Origin: Campylobacter upsaliensis
GTDB lineage: Bacteria; Campylobacterota; Campylobacteria; Campylobacterales; Campylobacteraceae
Direction of reading: 5' to 3'
Length of the DNA: 64,000 nucleotides
Assembly: GCF_900637395.1 (NCBI RefSeq)
Contig: NZ_LR134372.1
Location: forward strand, 1,054,001 to 1,118,000
Part shown: in pieces, positions 1-9,707 of the stretch
How positions within the stretch are numbered: position 1 is the stretch's first letter
Layout of the letters: every line of letters starts with the position of its first letter
The notes under the pieces: generated by a model
What the model was told of the DNA's origin: nothing
Databases searched by the model: none
Seen by the model: the letters and a program-made list of their open reading frames with translations, nothing else
Position numbers and translations under genes: made by a program

Positions 1-72
1 CATAAGAAAGAAAGCCAAATGCAAGAAACTCCAACAAATAACGAAGAAAATGGGGTGATTATCTTTGAATAA
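1..72 (+). CDS. C-terminal end of an unidentified protein (partial)
   Basis: Frame 1 is open from the first base and ends at TAA 70-72, giving a 23-residue tail that is polar (rich in Q, N, E) and ends in GVIIFE. It converges with pyk, leaving 4 bases between the two stops. The start lies outside the window. In C. jejuni the neighbour of pyk is a poorly characterised gene, but this tail is too short to identify. It could also be chance open frame, although 23 codons followed by a stop right beside a convergent gene end fits a real gene. Confidence 0.4.
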   Translation, partial: HKKESQMQETPTNNEENGVIIFE

Positions 73-76
73 TCTT

Positions 77-1519
77 TTATCTAAGATAATAAGCGATTTG
101 CTCTTTCTTTAAAATGCGTATAAGATTACTCGTTCCCTCCACACCCGTTGGAAAACCAGCGCTTAAAATATAGCATTTATCTTCACTCATAAAGCCTCTT
201 TCTACGCTAGATCTTACAGCATCTTTGAGCAATTTTGTTAATTCATCACTTTTATTAACTAAAATAGCAGGATTAACTCCCCAAACTATACTAAGAAAAT
301 TAAGCGTTTTTTCACTATGTGCTATGGCTATAATCTCTATATCAGGACGATAGCGAGCAATTTTAATGGCGGATTTACCGCTACTTGTGAGAGCGAAAAT
401 GGCATCCGCATTTAAATCTGCCGCTAAATGAGTGCTTGATTGCATGATTTTATCCGTATCATCTAAATAATCAAAACGATTAAATTTATTGTAAGGATAA
501 TTTTTCTCCACTTCCACTATGGTCTTACACATCACATCAACGGCATTAGCAGGGTCTATCCCTACGGCACTTTCTTCGCTTAACATTACCGCATCCGTTC
601 CATCTAATACAGCATTTGCCACATCTGAAATTTCGGCTCTTGTCGCAGTTTTAGCCTTGGCAAGAGAAAAAAGCATTTGCGTCGCTGTAATAACAGGCTT
701 TGAAGCATTGTTTGCCTTTTGAATAATGCTTTTTTGTATATTTGGAACCTTATAATAAGGCACTTCAATACCCAAATCTCCACGAGCTACCATTATGCCA
801 TCACTTGAAGCGATAATTTCATCAATATTTTCCACCGCATCAAATTTCTCAATCTTAGCAAAAATAGCAATCTTCGCTCCATTTTGTGCCAAAATTTCCC
901 TCACCTCATCAATATCGTGAGCGTTTTGCACGAAAGAAATGGCAAGAAAATCAACACCATTTTCAATACCCCAAAGCAAATCTCGCTTATCCTTTTGCGT
1001 AATCACATCGATATTAATACGCGTATTTGGAAAATTAATGCCCTTGTTAGAATTTAAAAAGCCATCATTTTCTACCACACTTTGGATAAAATTTTCATTA
1101 ACGCTCACTATTTTTGCACGAATGCTACCATCATAAAGATAGACATATTCCCCTATTTTTAGCATATTTAAAATATCGCTTTGATTAATGCTTAATTTAT
1201 AATGTGCCCCATCAACCCTTTCTCCAAGAATTTTACTACGGTAAAAATCTAATCTATCACCCTTTTTAAGATCGAAAGGCTCTTTAAGCTCACCTGTGCG
1301 AATTTTAGGACCACTAATATCTTGAAGTATCCCTATTCTTACATTTAGCTCACTTGCTACCTTACGAATTTTTTCTAAATTTTGCTTATGATACTCGTGA
1401 GTTCCGTGAGAAAAATTTAATCTAAAAACATTAACGCCATTAATGATCATTTGGCGTAAAACTTCCTCACTTTCACTAGCTGGACCAACTGTGGCAACTA
1501 TTTTAGTTTTTTTAAGCAT
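77..1519 (-). CDS. pyk: Pyruvate kinase
   Basis: Converts phosphoenolpyruvate and ADP to pyruvate and ATP in the cytoplasm. The 480-residue protein starts MLKKTKIVATVGPAS, the typical N-terminus of the family, and carries the active-site signature around IFAKIEK and the substrate loop MVARGDLGIEVP, then ATQML. The frame stays open upstream to 1630, but that would overlap mqo by about 100 bases; ATG at 1519 has a GTGAGG ribosome site directly upstream and fits the family start. The gene lies 7 bases after mqo and is probably co-transcribed with it. Campylobacter lacks phosphofructokinase, so the enzyme mainly handles PEP from amino- and organic-acid catabolism (known biology, not seen here). 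Confidence 0.95.
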   Translation of the reverse strand: MLKKTKIVATVGPASESEEVLRQMIINGVNVFRLNFSHGTHEYHKQNLEKIRKVASELNVRIGILQDISGPKIRTGELKEPFDLKKGDRLDFYRSKILGERVDGAHYKLSINQSDILNMLKIGEYVYLYDGSIRAKIVSVNENFIQSVVENDGFLNSNKGINFPNTRINIDVITQKDKRDLLWGIENGVDFLAISFVQNAHDIDEVREILAQNGAKIAIFAKIEKFDAVENIDEIIASSDGIMVARGDLGIEVPYYKVPNIQKSIIQKANNASKPVITATQMLFSLAKAKTATRAEISDVANAVLDGTDAVMLSEESAVGIDPANAVDVMCKTIVEVEKNYPYNKFNRFDYLDDTDKIMQSSTHLAADLNADAIFALTSSGKSAIKIARYRPDIEIIAIAHSEKTLNFLSIVWGVNPAILVNKSDELTKLLKDAVRSSVERGFMSEDKCYILSAGFPTGVEGTSNLIRILKKEQIAYYLR

Positions 1520-1526
1520 TTTTACC

Positions 1527-2873
1527 TCACAATAATTCTGTGCTAAATTTATCCTCATCAAATTTAGCACCCAAATAATCACAAACCATTTTTGCATCTC
1601 TTTCGGCATTGCCAAGACAGCTTGTAGCACCCGGACTTGGTGTCATATTGAAAATAATACCATCAACCTCATTAATGCTGGCTTCACCTAGCATAAGCTC
1701 TCTTTTTGTTTTATCAATCACTTGCGGACGCACCCCACCAAAACCCTTAGCATAATAAATATCATCAGCCTTTAAGCTTGGGACAATCTTTCTAGCATTT
1801 CTAACAAATAAGTTTTTATTAATAAAAGGCAATTCATATAAATAATTATAGAGAATATAATTTCGAATCGTAGCATCTTTAAACATGCCTAAACTCACAC
1901 TTAATACAACCCTATCAAGCTTCAAAGCCTCAAAAAATTCTGGCACAGATTTCAAGCCTTTATAACGCTCAAGCTTAGGAATTACTAAAGCTGTTGGACC
2001 AAAACGCGTATTCATATCTGCCATTAAATCAGGATCTCCGTGAAGTGCTGCAAATGGGAGTTTAGGATTTTGCACCATATAAACTTTGCCATTTAAAAGT
2101 TTTTGTTTTGTAAGATAAAAACTTCCTGCCACAGGCCAACAAGATTTATCAAGCCCCAAGCCCATTTTGTGTGCGAGATACAAAGAATGTGCGCCAGCAT
2201 TTACCACAACAGCCTTAGCCTTATACTCTTTAAAATTTGCAGTCCTTATAGTAAAACCCCCATTTTCTTTAGAAATATGCACAACCTCCTCATTAAAAGC
2301 TACCAAAGTGTTTTTACCCTGCTTTTGTCCTTCTTCAATCAAACTTTCACTCATCTTAGCAAAATCAACGGTCGTAAAAACTTCCCCCGCTTCAACACCC
2401 ATAGCGACAATATTTTCCCTCCTATCGCTTACGCCGTCCTCCCCAAGTGCGACCTTAGGTTCTATCTGTTTAATTTTATTTTTATCAAAAAATTTAATAT
2501 AAGGGTAAAGTTCTTTAAATTCCTCATAGCGACCCTTCATATACTCACATTCTGTATCATCTACAGCTAAAGCCATTTTTTGATGAGAAAACATAAACTT
2601 GTTTTGTGCATTTTGTAAAAGTCCATATTTAACTATCATATCGGCAGTGCGTTTGACTTTTTGTGCCTTTTCCAAAGTGTAGTTTGTCTCTATATCGCCA
2701 CAATGTATAGTTTGTGAATTACTTGTGCTTTTGCTGTTTATAGTTGCTGGAGCGTGATATTTTTCTATTAAAGCGATATTTTTAATATCTGTATATCTAG
2801 AAAGCTCATAAAATAAAGCTGCTCCAGAAATTCCAGCTCCTATAACTAAGACATCAAATTCTTGCCGGCTCAT
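1527..2873 (-). CDS. mqo: Malate:quinone oxidoreductase-type FAD enzyme
   Basis: FAD-dependent, membrane-associated enzyme that oxidises malate to oxaloacetate and passes electrons to menaquinone. The 448-residue protein has an N-terminal dinucleotide-binding motif (VLVIGAGISGAAL, residues about 9-21) and a DAO-type fold through to the C-terminus, where GGVRPQVID and SPGATSCLGNAE resemble the FAD-closing end. It is shorter than the roughly 550-residue E. coli Mqo but matches the length of the Campylobacter/Helicobacter form. AAGGA lies just before the ATG. Family-level assignment is firm; the malate substrate rests on the known epsilonproteobacterial orthologue, and a related 2-hydroxyacid oxidase is the alternative. 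Confidence 0.85.
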   Translation of the reverse strand: MSRQEFDVLVIGAGISGAALFYELSRYTDIKNIALIEKYHAPATINSKSTSNSQTIHCGDIETNYTLEKAQKVKRTADMIVKYGLLQNAQNKFMFSHQKMALAVDDTECEYMKGRYEEFKELYPYIKFFDKNKIKQIEPKVALGEDGVSDRRENIVAMGVEAGEVFTTVDFAKMSESLIEEGQKQGKNTLVAFNEEVVHISKENGGFTIRTANFKEYKAKAVVVNAGAHSLYLAHKMGLGLDKSCWPVAGSFYLTKQKLLNGKVYMVQNPKLPFAALHGDPDLMADMNTRFGPTALVIPKLERYKGLKSVPEFFEALKLDRVVLSVSLGMFKDATIRNYILYNYLYELPFINKNLFVRNARKIVPSLKADDIYYAKGFGGVRPQVIDKTKRELMLGEASINEVDGIIFNMTPSPGATSCLGNAERDAKMVCDYLGAKFDEDKFSTELL

Positions 2874-2934
2874 TGATTTTCCTTAAAATAATTTATTTCT
2901 TTACAAAATAAAAGTGTAATTCATTTTATTTTAT

Positions 2935-2959
2935 AAAAAAATAAAAGCTATAAAAGCTT
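2935..2959 (-). terminator. Rho-independent terminator after coaX
   Basis: On the minus strand AAGCT-TTTAT-AGCTT is followed directly by TTATTTTTTT. The stem is short (5 bp) but the T run is good. It lies downstream of coaX and upstream of mqo, so it would separate the coaX group from mqo-pyk. Confidence 0.55.
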
Positions 2960-2986
2960 AAATTTTATGAGTAAAATAGTAACATT

Positions 2987-3619
2987 TTAAAGCTTTAAAA
3001 TGCGAGGATTTTCACTGATAAGCTTTTTCATTCCTCTAAAAATTAACAATTTATCATAAATAGCATTGTCAAAAAAATTTGCTAAAAACTGACCATCTCC
3101 TCCTGTAAAATATAATTTTTCATTTTTTGCCACATCTTTGATAAGTAAATAAATTCCTTTAAAAACAGCATAGCTTAAGGCATCGCTTGTTTTTTGTGGA
3201 AAGGCATCAAAGCTAATTTGTGTGTTAAATTCACTTTTTAAGCGTGGGGATATATGAGCGTAAATTTTTTTATAATTAGCAATTCCGGGCAAAATGAATC
3301 CTCCCAAATGAATAAAATTCGACACCAAATCCACAGTAATTGCGCTTCCAGCATCAACAACCACTCCATCGCTTATAGTATAACAAGCCGCGATTCTATC
3401 CACGCCAAGCCCCTGATAAATCGTATCAAAAGCAAAATAAGGCTCAAGATTGATAAAATGATTTTGTGTGGATAAATAATTTTTAAGTCTTTCATTGACA
3501 TTAATATAATAAATTTTTTGCTCACTTTTAAATTCTAAAAACTGCTCTATGTTTAAAGTAAAATATTTATTATCATCTAAAAAATTGGCACTAGAATTAC
3601 CTATATCACATAGAAGCAT
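2987..3619 (-). CDS. coaX: Type III pantothenate kinase
   Basis: ATP-dependent phosphorylation of pantothenate, first step of coenzyme A synthesis, cytoplasmic. The 210-residue protein begins MLLCDIGNSSANF, the phosphate-binding motif of the ASKHA fold, and contains VVVDAGSAITVDLV (residues about 88-101) and GGFILPG, typical of CoaX. It is somewhat short (usual 220-260) but all three blocks are present. It overlaps the upstream small gene by 14 bases, indicating translational coupling, and forms the end of a leftward run with the lipoprotein genes. Confidence 0.9.
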   Translation of the reverse strand: MLLCDIGNSSANFLDDNKYFTLNIEQFLEFKSEQKIYYINVNERLKNYLSTQNHFINLEPYFAFDTIYQGLGVDRIAACYTISDGVVVDAGSAITVDLVSNFIHLGGFILPGIANYKKIYAHISPRLKSEFNTQISFDAFPQKTSDALSYAVFKGIYLLIKDVAKNEKLYFTGGDGQFLANFFDNAIYDKLLIFRGMKKLISENPRILKL

Positions 3620-3860
3620 TAATACTAAAGCCTTTCATTTGCAAATAAGTCTTAGCCTTAGAACAAAGCGTTGAGTGTGAAATGAAAGAAAAATTAGCAT
3701 TTTTAATATTATATTTTTCCAAAACATCAAGACATAAGCGTTCTAAAAATACTGCATCTTTTAATACAAATCTCGACTTGCCCGTATAAGAAAAAACCAA
3801 ATTCTTCCCACTCAAAACACAAGAATAGCTTCGCTTCTTGGTAAATTCACTCAAATCCAC
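3606..3860 (-). CDS. Conserved small protein of unknown function
   Basis: 84 residues, starting at GTG 3860 with AGGA five bases upstream. No signal peptide or membrane segment; the sequence is basic at the N-terminus and contains two cysteines (one in a YSCVLSG stretch, one in LCSKA). The gene sits between the BamB-like lipoprotein gene (7-base gap) and coaX (14-base overlap), the same place as an uncharacterised small gene in C. jejuni. I do not recognise a domain. Tight packing and the ribosome site support expression. Confidence 0.7.
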   Translation of the reverse strand: MDLSEFTKKRSYSCVLSGKNLVFSYTGKSRFVLKDAVFLERLCLDVLEKYNIKNANFSFISHSTLCSKAKTYLQMKGFSINASM

Positions 3861-3867
3861 ATCAATC

Positions 3868-4872
3868 CTATAAAACTTTATCTAAATCCAAAATACGATT
3901 ATCGTAATAAAACTTATTTCCATCCATAAAAGATTTTTTATCTATGGCTCCTTCGAGTTTAAAAATTTCTATATTTTCAAGTTTAGTATCACACTTAATT
4001 AAAAAACCCATTTTTTCAAAAATATACAAATGATTTCCATAAATGCTTGCTTTATTAAAAATAGCAAATTCAAATTTCTTTTCATCAAGCTTTTTTAACT
4101 CAAAATCCGTCTTTATCACACTTCCATCTTTTCCTAAAATAAAAATAGCATTATCATCAACAAGCACTTCTTTAATATCTAAATCTAAATAAAAAGTCTT
4201 TACAGGAGTAACAACTATAATCTTTTTTCCACTTGCAGCTATCATTTTATCACCTAAAACGCTTAAATGAATAATATTATTAAAAAAGTCTTGCGATGAA
4301 ACAATCACATCTTTTATAATTTGAGAACTAAGTCTTGAAAAAACAACAAGCTTTCCATCCAAGGTAGGATAAATAATTAACTCTCCTAAAAATACAGGAG
4401 CAGCAAAACGATAATCTTGTGCTACGGCTTGCGTGAAAGTCTTAGAAAATTTCACGCCTAAACTACGATTTGCCAAAACAATAGTATTATTTGCCAAAAT
4501 TAAAGCAATATCATCTCCATCTAAAGCTACACTTAAAACACTCGCATCAAATTGATATGCGTAAAGCTCCTCCTTATCCGCATTTAAAATTTTCAAATTA
4601 CCCCTATTATCCGCGACAACAAATTCGCCATTTTGATAATGTAAAAGAGTATAATTTTTCTCTAGTTTAAAATCTAAAATGCCGTCATTTTTGAAGATTG
4701 TTTTGCTATTATTTAGTTTAGCTGAAGCAATATTATAATCAATAATTTTAGCTCCCAAACTTCCATTAGAATTTAAAACTCCATCCTCATAGCTAGGTGT
4801 AAAATACTGCCTTTTTGTGCCACAAGCACAAAGCAAAAAAAGACAAAAAAGAGTTACTATAATATGTTTCAT
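3868..4872 (-). CDS. BamB-like beta-propeller lipoprotein
   Basis: 334 residues with a lipoprotein signal: hydrophobic VTLFCLFLLCA then C17 in a CACG lipobox, so the mature protein is probably anchored to a membrane facing the periplasm. The rest is a series of short beta-strand blades with recurring 'D-G-x-hydrophobic' and 'NxG/NRG' turns (YQNGEFVVADNRGNLKILNADKEEL and similar), like PQQ-type propellers. Its ATG overlaps the stop of a single-span YfgM-like gene (ATGA), the same order as yfgM-bamB in E. coli. A role in outer-membrane protein assembly is inferred from fold and context only; it could be an unrelated propeller lipoprotein. Confidence 0.7.
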   Translation of the reverse strand: MKHIIVTLFCLFLLCACGTKRQYFTPSYEDGVLNSNGSLGAKIIDYNIASAKLNNSKTIFKNDGILDFKLEKNYTLLHYQNGEFVVADNRGNLKILNADKEELYAYQFDASVLSVALDGDDIALILANNTIVLANRSLGVKFSKTFTQAVAQDYRFAAPVFLGELIIYPTLDGKLVVFSRLSSQIIKDVIVSSQDFFNNIIHLSVLGDKMIAASGKKIIVVTPVKTFYLDLDIKEVLVDDNAIFILGKDGSVIKTDFELKKLDEKKFEFAIFNKASIYGNHLYIFEKMGFLIKCDTKLENIEIFKLEGAIDKKSFMDGNKFYYDNRILDLDKVL

Positions 4873-5447
4873 TGTGATATACCTTGATAATGTTTAAGAT
4901 TTTTAGCAATTTTCTCTAGAGGCGTATTTGGCTTAATTTGTGCAAGAAGAACATTTGCTTCTTCGATTTTCTTTTGCTCTAAAAGAACATAAGCTTCCAA
5001 AATTTTAGCATAATCTTTTAAAAATATGGATTTATTATTGTTAGTCAAAGCTATAATATTGCGAAATAAAGGGTCGATTTTTTCACTCTCACTCAATGTG
5101 TTAAGTTCTTGCAAAATTTGCGTATTTGTTGGATTTTGAGTCAATTTCTGCATTAAAAAAATGGCATATAAATTAAGATTTTTATTTTTTAATTTATCTA
5201 AAAGAATTTTGTCGTCATTTTTTACGAGCAAATTGGCGTAAATTTCATTACTTTCCCTTACATTACTCTCTTTTATAGTATCCATAATAAAACTGACTAT
5301 CAACCATAAAACAAAAATAATGACAAAACTGACAAGATAAAGTTTATATTTGCGTATAAATCTCTCACCTTTGATGAAATTTTCCAAAAATTGCTCTTCT
5401 GTATTCATCTCTGTTTTTATCGCTTTTAAATTCTCTTTTAATGCCAA
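4869..5447 (-). CDS. Single-span membrane protein, YfgM/TPR-like
   Basis: 192 residues: a charged cytoplasmic N-terminus of about 35 residues, one membrane helix (LYLVSFVIIFVLWLIVSFIMD, split here as about residues 36-56), then a helical periplasmic domain of paired helices like degenerate TPRs. This is the architecture of YfgM, an ancillary SecYEG/BamB-linked protein. Start is TTG 5447 with AAGGA upstream; no ATG fits better, as the first internal one (codon 14) lacks a ribosome site. The neighbouring BamB-like gene overlaps by 4 bases. Function is inferred, not shown. Confidence 0.65.
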   Translation of the reverse strand: MALKENLKAIKTEMNTEEQFLENFIKGERFIRKYKLYLVSFVIIFVLWLIVSFIMDTIKESNVRESNEIYANLLVKNDDKILLDKLKNKNLNLYAIFLMQKLTQNPTNTQILQELNTLSESEKIDPLFRNIIALTNNNKSIFLKDYAKILEAYVLLEQKKIEEANVLLAQIKPNTPLEKIAKNLKHYQGISQ

Positions 5448-5522
5448 AATAATTCCTTATTTAAATTTTTGCAAAATTGTATCATAATAAACGCAAAATA
5501 TTCTAAACAATTAAGCCTTTTA

Positions 5523-5531
5523 TGTTATAAT
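5523..5531 (+). promoter_or_regulatory. Extended -10 promoter for gatC
   Basis: TGTTATAAT is a perfect Campylobacter sigma70 extended -10 element (TGnTATAAT). The transcript would start near 5538, about 27 bases before the gatC ATG and after the divergent yfgM-like gene. T-rich DNA lies upstream, as usual for this genus, which lacks a conserved -35. Confidence 0.8.
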
Positions 5532-5564
5532 TCGCTCGAAATTTTGAAAAATTTAGGATTACAA

Positions 5565-5852
5565 ATGCAAATTGATGAAAAACTTTTAAATAAGCTTGAG
5601 AAACTTAGTGCTCTAAAGATTAATGAAGAAAAAAGACAAAGTGTAATTAACGAATTGAGTGAAATTGTCAATTTTGTCGATAAGCTTAACACGCTAGATT
5701 TAAGTCAAAACAAAGTTACCATTAGCACACTAAAAGGTGGCACACCTTTAAGAGCCGATGATGAAAAAACATCTGAAGTGATAGAAAATGTATTAAAAAA
5801 TTCACCTAGCCACGAGGAAAGATTTTTCTCTGTGCCAAAAATCATAGAGTGA
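5565..5852 (+). CDS. gatC: Asp-tRNA(Asn)/Glu-tRNA(Gln) amidotransferase subunit C
   Basis: Small subunit of GatCAB, which converts misacylated Glu-tRNA(Gln) and Asp-tRNA(Asn) to the cognate forms. 95 residues, starting MQIDEKLLNKLEKLSALKI and containing the conserved central INELSEIVNFVDKLNTLDL and C-terminal LRADDE blocks. The frame is open further upstream to 5469, but the perfect promoter at 5523-5531 and AGGATT before 5565 fix the ATG. The gene leads the cvpA-fur-lysS-glyA run. Confidence 0.93.
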   Translation: MQIDEKLLNKLEKLSALKINEEKRQSVINELSEIVNFVDKLNTLDLSQNKVTISTLKGGTPLRADDEKTSEVIENVLKNSPSHEERFFSVPKIIE

Positions 5853-5922
5853 TTTACTCATCATTTTTGGATTTAAAGTAAAATGTGTTTTATAGATTTT
5901 TATTTTTAAGGGTAAGATTAAA

Positions 5923-6486
5923 ATGAATTTTTATTGGTTTGATGCTTTTATTATTGGCTTCACTTTATTACTAGGACTTAAAGGAATTTTAAATGGACTA
6001 TTTAGGGAAATTTTTGGACTTTTAGGTATAGTGGGTGGAGTTTTTGTTGCTTCAAAATATGCCAATGATGGTGCTTCCTTCATACAAAATACTTTCTATA
6101 GGATAGAAAATGAATCTTTAGCTTCTTTTGCGGGCTTTTTGGCGATCTTAATTGTTTTTTGGATTGCTTGTTTATTACTTGGAAATTTTTTAGCAAAACT
6201 TGTTAAACTTAGTGGCTTAGGCTTTCTAGATAAAATTGGTGGCTTTTTGTTTGGCGGAGCTAAGGTTTTTTTAATTTTTGCAATTTTAATCTTTTGTGTC
6301 GCTAGAATAGACTTTTTAAACGATAAATTAGAAAATTTCGCCAAAGATAGCTACACCTTAAATTTACTTAAAAACACCGGTGCATTTATAATGAATCAGC
6401 CTTTAGCGAAACAAAACCTAGAAGAGGCGCAACAAAATTTAAAAGAAAGTGTAGAAAATATATCCAATGAAGCTCAAGGACAATAA
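5923..6486 (+). CDS. CvpA family membrane protein
   Basis: 187-residue inner-membrane protein with the CvpA pattern: an N-terminal FDAFIIGFTLLLGLKGILNGLFREIFGLLGIVGG block, then about three further hydrophobic helices (residues about 60-85, 100-125) and a soluble, glutamine/asparagine-rich C-terminal tail. The family is linked to colicin V production and envelope homeostasis in enterics; the role in Campylobacter is unclear. The stop is directly followed by the fur start codon, implying coupling. Confidence 0.85.
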   Translation: MNFYWFDAFIIGFTLLLGLKGILNGLFREIFGLLGIVGGVFVASKYANDGASFIQNTFYRIENESLASFAGFLAILIVFWIACLLLGNFLAKLVKLSGLGFLDKIGGFLFGGAKVFLIFAILIFCVARIDFLNDKLENFAKDSYTLNLLKNTGAFIMNQPLAKQNLEEAQQNLKESVENISNEAQGQ

Positions 6487-6957
6487 ATGCTAATGGAAAA
6501 TTTAGAATATGATGTTTTACTTGAAAAATTTAAAAAAATTTTGCGTGAGGGTGGGCTCAAATACACAAAACAAAGAGAAGTTTTACTTAAAACGCTTTAC
6601 CATAGCGACACACACTACACTCCAGAAAGCTTATATATGGAAATCAAACAAGCCGAACCAGACTCTAACGTCGGCATAGCCACAGTGTATAGAACGCTTA
6701 ATTTACTTGAAGAAGCTGAAATGGTAACCTCCTTATCCTTTGGCTCTGCGGGCAAAAAATACGAACTTGCAAACAAGCCTCACCACGACCATATGATTTG
6801 CAAAGTCTGTGGAAAAATTATAGAATTTGAAAACCCTATCATCGAAAGACAGCAATCTTTAATCGCCAATGAGCATCATTTTAAACTCACGGGACATTTA
6901 ATGCAACTTTATGGAATTTGTAGCGATTGCAATCATAAAACAAAGGTAAAAATATAA
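6487..6957 (+). CDS. fur: Ferric uptake regulator
   Basis: Iron-responsive repressor. 156 residues: winged-helix DNA-binding domain (residues about 1-90, with [14 protein letters not shown] and [19 protein letters not shown] as the recognition helix region) and a metal-binding dimerisation domain with [16 protein letters not shown] and CSDC at the end. The longer N-terminus ([19 protein letters not shown]) is the epsilonproteobacterial form. The ATG abuts the cvpA stop, and lysS begins immediately after its stop, so fur has no promoter of its own visible here. A second Fur-family gene, perR, is at 55324. Confidence 0.95.
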   Translation: MLMENLEYDVLLEKFKKILREGGLKYTKQREVLLKTLYHSDTHYTPESLYMEIKQAEPDSNVGIATVYRTLNLLEEAEMVTSLSFGSAGKKYELANKPHHDHMICKVCGKIIEFENPIIERQQSLIANEHHFKLTGHLMQLYGICSDCNHKTKVKI

Positions 6958-8466
6958 ATGTTTGATAATATTTTAGAACAGCAAAGAATCGCCAAAATAG
7001 CAGAACTTAAAACAGCAGGGATCAATCCTTACCCACATTTTTTACAAAAAGAATTAAGCATTAAGGAATTTAAAAATAAATTTGCTTACATTACACAAAA
7101 AGATGAAAAAAGAGATGAAAAAGTCTTAGTAAGCATAGCAGGACGCGTTAAGCTTTTAAGAATAGCCGGAAAATCTATCTTTGCAAATATAGAAGATGAA
7201 AGTGAAAATGTCCAAATTTATTTTTCTAAAGACAGCATAGGGGAAGAACAATTTAATCTCTTTAAGAAAAATTTAGAAGTGGGCGACATTATTCTAGCTA
7301 AAGGCTATCCTTTTTTAACGAAAATGGGAGAATTTAGTCTGCACATTAGCGAATTAATTCTTGCGACAAAAAGTATAGTGCCTTTACCTGAAAAATTTCA
7401 CGGACTCACAGATATAGAGCAAAGATATCGCAAACGCTATGTGGATATGATTATGAACGCAGATGTTAGAAAAGATTTTTTCACGCGCTCTAAAATTGTG
7501 AGTTTGATTAGACATTTTTTTGAAAATAAAGGCTTTTTAGAAGTAGAAACCCCTATGATGCACCCCATTGCAGGTGGAGCAAATGCCAAGCCTTTTGTAA
7601 CCTTCCATAATGCACTAGGCGTAGAAAGATTTTTAAGAATTGCTCCAGAACTTCATTTAAAAAGGTTAATTGTAGGGGGATTTGAAGCTGTTTTTGAGAT
7701 TAATCGCTGTTTTAGAAATGAAGGTATGGATCTAACGCATAATCCAGAATTTACAACCATTGAATTCTATTGGGCTTATCACAATTATAGGGATTTGATG
7801 GATTTAACAGAGAAACTTTTCGCCCTACTTTTGAAAGAATTAAATTTAGAAACGAAAATCACATTTGACGATAAAATCATCGACTTTTCTAAACCTTTTG
7901 AAAGGATTAGCTATAAAGAAGCCTTAAAAAAATATGGAAATTTAGACAAAGAACTAATTGAAAACAAAGAACAAATTCTAAATAAACTCAAAAATGACGG
8001 TTTTGAAGCAAATGAAAAATTAGATTTAGGACATTTACAAGCAGAACTTTTTGATCATTATGTCGAAGATAAGCTTATTAATCCCACTTTCATTATAGAC
8101 TTTCCTATATCTATAAGCCCTCTTTCAAGGCGTAGTGAAAAAGATGAAAATATAGCCGAGCGTTTTGAGCTTTTTATCGCAGGTAAAGAGATAGCTAATG
8201 GTTTTAATGAATTAAACGATCCGCTTGATCAATATGAAAGATTTTTAAAGCAAATCGAAGCCAAAAATGCTGGAGATGAAGAAGCGTGTGAAATGGACGA
8301 AGACTTTGTTAATGCTCTAGGCTATGGTATGCCACCAACTGCTGGTGAGGGTATAGGCATTGATAGGCTTGTAATGCTTTTAACCGGAAAAAAATCTATC
8401 CGCGATGTGATTTTATTTCCAGCGATGCGTCCGTTAAAATCAGAACTTAAGGAGGATAAAGAATGA
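6958..8466 (+). CDS. lysS: Lysyl-tRNA synthetase (class II)
   Basis: Charges tRNA(Lys). 502 residues: N-terminal OB-fold anticodon domain (about 55-150, [19 protein letters not shown]) and class II catalytic core with motif 2 [17 protein letters not shown] and motif 3 [15 protein letters not shown] near the C-terminus. Length is normal. It starts on the base after the fur stop and overlaps glyA by 4 bases (ATGA). Confidence 0.96.
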   Translation: MFDNILEQQRIAKIAELKTAGINPYPHFLQKELSIKEFKNKFAYITQKDEKRDEKVLVSIAGRVKLLRIAGKSIFANIEDESENVQIYFSKDSIGEEQFNLFKKNLEVGDIILAKGYPFLTKMGEFSLHISELILATKSIVPLPEKFHGLTDIEQRYRKRYVDMIMNADVRKDFFTRSKIVSLIRHFFENKGFLEVETPMMHPIAGGANAKPFVTFHNALGVERFLRIAPELHLKRLIVGGFEAVFEINRCFRNEGMDLTHNPEFTTIEFYWAYHNYRDLMDLTEKLFALLLKELNLETKITFDDKIIDFSKPFERISYKEALKKYGNLDKELIENKEQILNKLKNDGFEANEKLDLGHLQAELFDHYVEDKLINPTFIIDFPISISPLSRRSEKDENIAERFELFIAGKEIANGFNELNDPLDQYERFLKQIEAKNAGDEEACEMDEDFVNALGYGMPPTAGEGIGIDRLVMLLTGKKSIRDVILFPAMRPLKSELKEDKE

Positions 8467-9707
8467 GTTTAGAGCAATTTGATAAAGAAATTTACGATCT
8501 TACCACTGCAGAATTAAAGCGTCAATGCGATGGACTTGAAATGATAGCAAGTGAAAATTTTACTCTGCCTGAAGTGATGGAGGTAATGGGTAGTGTTTTG
8601 ACAAATAAATATGCCGAAGGTTATCCGGGGAAAAGATATTATGGTGGCTGTGAGATTGTTGATGAAATTGAAACTCTTGCTATCCAAAGATGCAAAAAAC
8701 TCTTTAATTGTGCCTTTGCTAATGTCCAGCCAAATTCAGGCTCACAAGCAAATCAAGGCGTTTATGCTGCCTTGCTTAATGCAGGAGATAGAATTTTAGG
8801 TATGGATTTAAGCCACGGAGGACATCTTACACACGGAGCTAAGGTTAGTAGCTCGGGTAAAATGTATGAAAGCTTTTTTTATGGAGTTGAGCTTGATGGG
8901 CGTATTAATTATGAAAAAGTAAGAGAAATAGCACACATCGTTAAGCCAAAACTCATTGTATGCGGGGCAAGTGCTTATGCTAGGATTATTGATTTTGCTA
9001 AATTTAGAGAGATAGCCGATGAAGTGGGGGCTTATCTTTTTGCAGATATTGCTCACATTGCTGGACTTGTCGTAGCTGGTGAGCATCCTAGTCCTTTCCC
9101 TCACGCACACATCGTAAGCTCAACCACACACAAAACCCTAAGAGGTCCTAGAGGTGGAATTATTATGTGTAATGATGAAGAAATTGCTAAAAAAATTAAT
9201 TCTGCGATTTTTCCTGGAATTCAAGGCGGTCCTTTAATGCATATCATTGCCGCTAAGGCTGTGGGCTTTAAATTTAATTTAAGTCCAGAGTGGAAAAACT
9301 ATGCCAAGCAAGTTGTACAAAATGCTAAAGTTTTAGCAACAATTTTAATGGAAAGAAAATTCAAACTTGTAAGTGATGGCACAGACAATCATCTTGTTTT
9401 AATGAGTTTTTTAGATAAAGAATTTAGCGGTAAAGATGCGGATTTAGCTTTAGGAAATGCAGGCATTACTGCCAATAAAAACACGGTCCCTGGTGAAACG
9501 CGTAGCCCTTTTATAACAAGTGGCTTAAGACTTGGCACACCAGCACTTACTGCAAGAGGCTTTAAGGAAAAAGAGATTGAAATAGTAGCACACTCCATTG
9601 CGGATATTTTAGATGATATCAACAATACAAATTTACAAATCAACACAAAAGAAAAGCTTAAAAAACTTGCGAGCAATTTTATCATTTATCCAAAGGCTAT
9701 GTTTTGA
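8463..9707 (+). CDS. glyA: Serine hydroxymethyltransferase
   Basis: PLP enzyme that interconverts serine and glycine and makes 5,10-methylene-tetrahydrofolate. 414 residues with EMIASENFT near the N-terminus, [15 protein letters not shown], and the PLP lysine in [14 protein letters not shown] (around residue 225). A strong AAGGAGG site lies inside the end of lysS, 9 bases before the ATG. Confidence 0.96.
   Translation: MSLEQFDKEIYDLTTAELKRQCDGLEMIASENFTLPEVMEVMGSVLTNKYAEGYPGKRYYGGCEIVDEIETLAIQRCKKLFNCAFANVQPNSGSQANQGVYAALLNAGDRILGMDLSHGGHLTHGAKVSSSGKMYESFFYGVELDGRINYEKVREIAHIVKPKLIVCGASAYARIIDFAKFREIADEVGAYLFADIAHIAGLVVAGEHPSPFPHAHIVSSTTHKTLRGPRGGIIMCNDEEIAKKINSAIFPGIQGGPLMHIIAAKAVGFKFNLSPEWKNYAKQVVQNAKVLATILMERKFKLVSDGTDNHLVLMSFLDKEFSGKDADLALGNAGITANKNTVPGETRSPFITSGLRLGTPALTARGFKEKEIEIVAHSIADILDDINNTNLQINTKEKLKKLASNFIIYPKAMF

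Noticed and set aside
1520-1630. Upstream extension of pyk into mqo
   Set aside because: The internal ATG 1519 has a ribosome site and starts at the conserved N-terminus; the extension is just the reversed-frame overlap with mqo.
2103-2570. Open frames on the plus strand opposite mqo (up to 155 codons)
   Set aside because: They mirror the codon pattern of mqo, show no recognisable domain or ribosome site, and mqo is certain.
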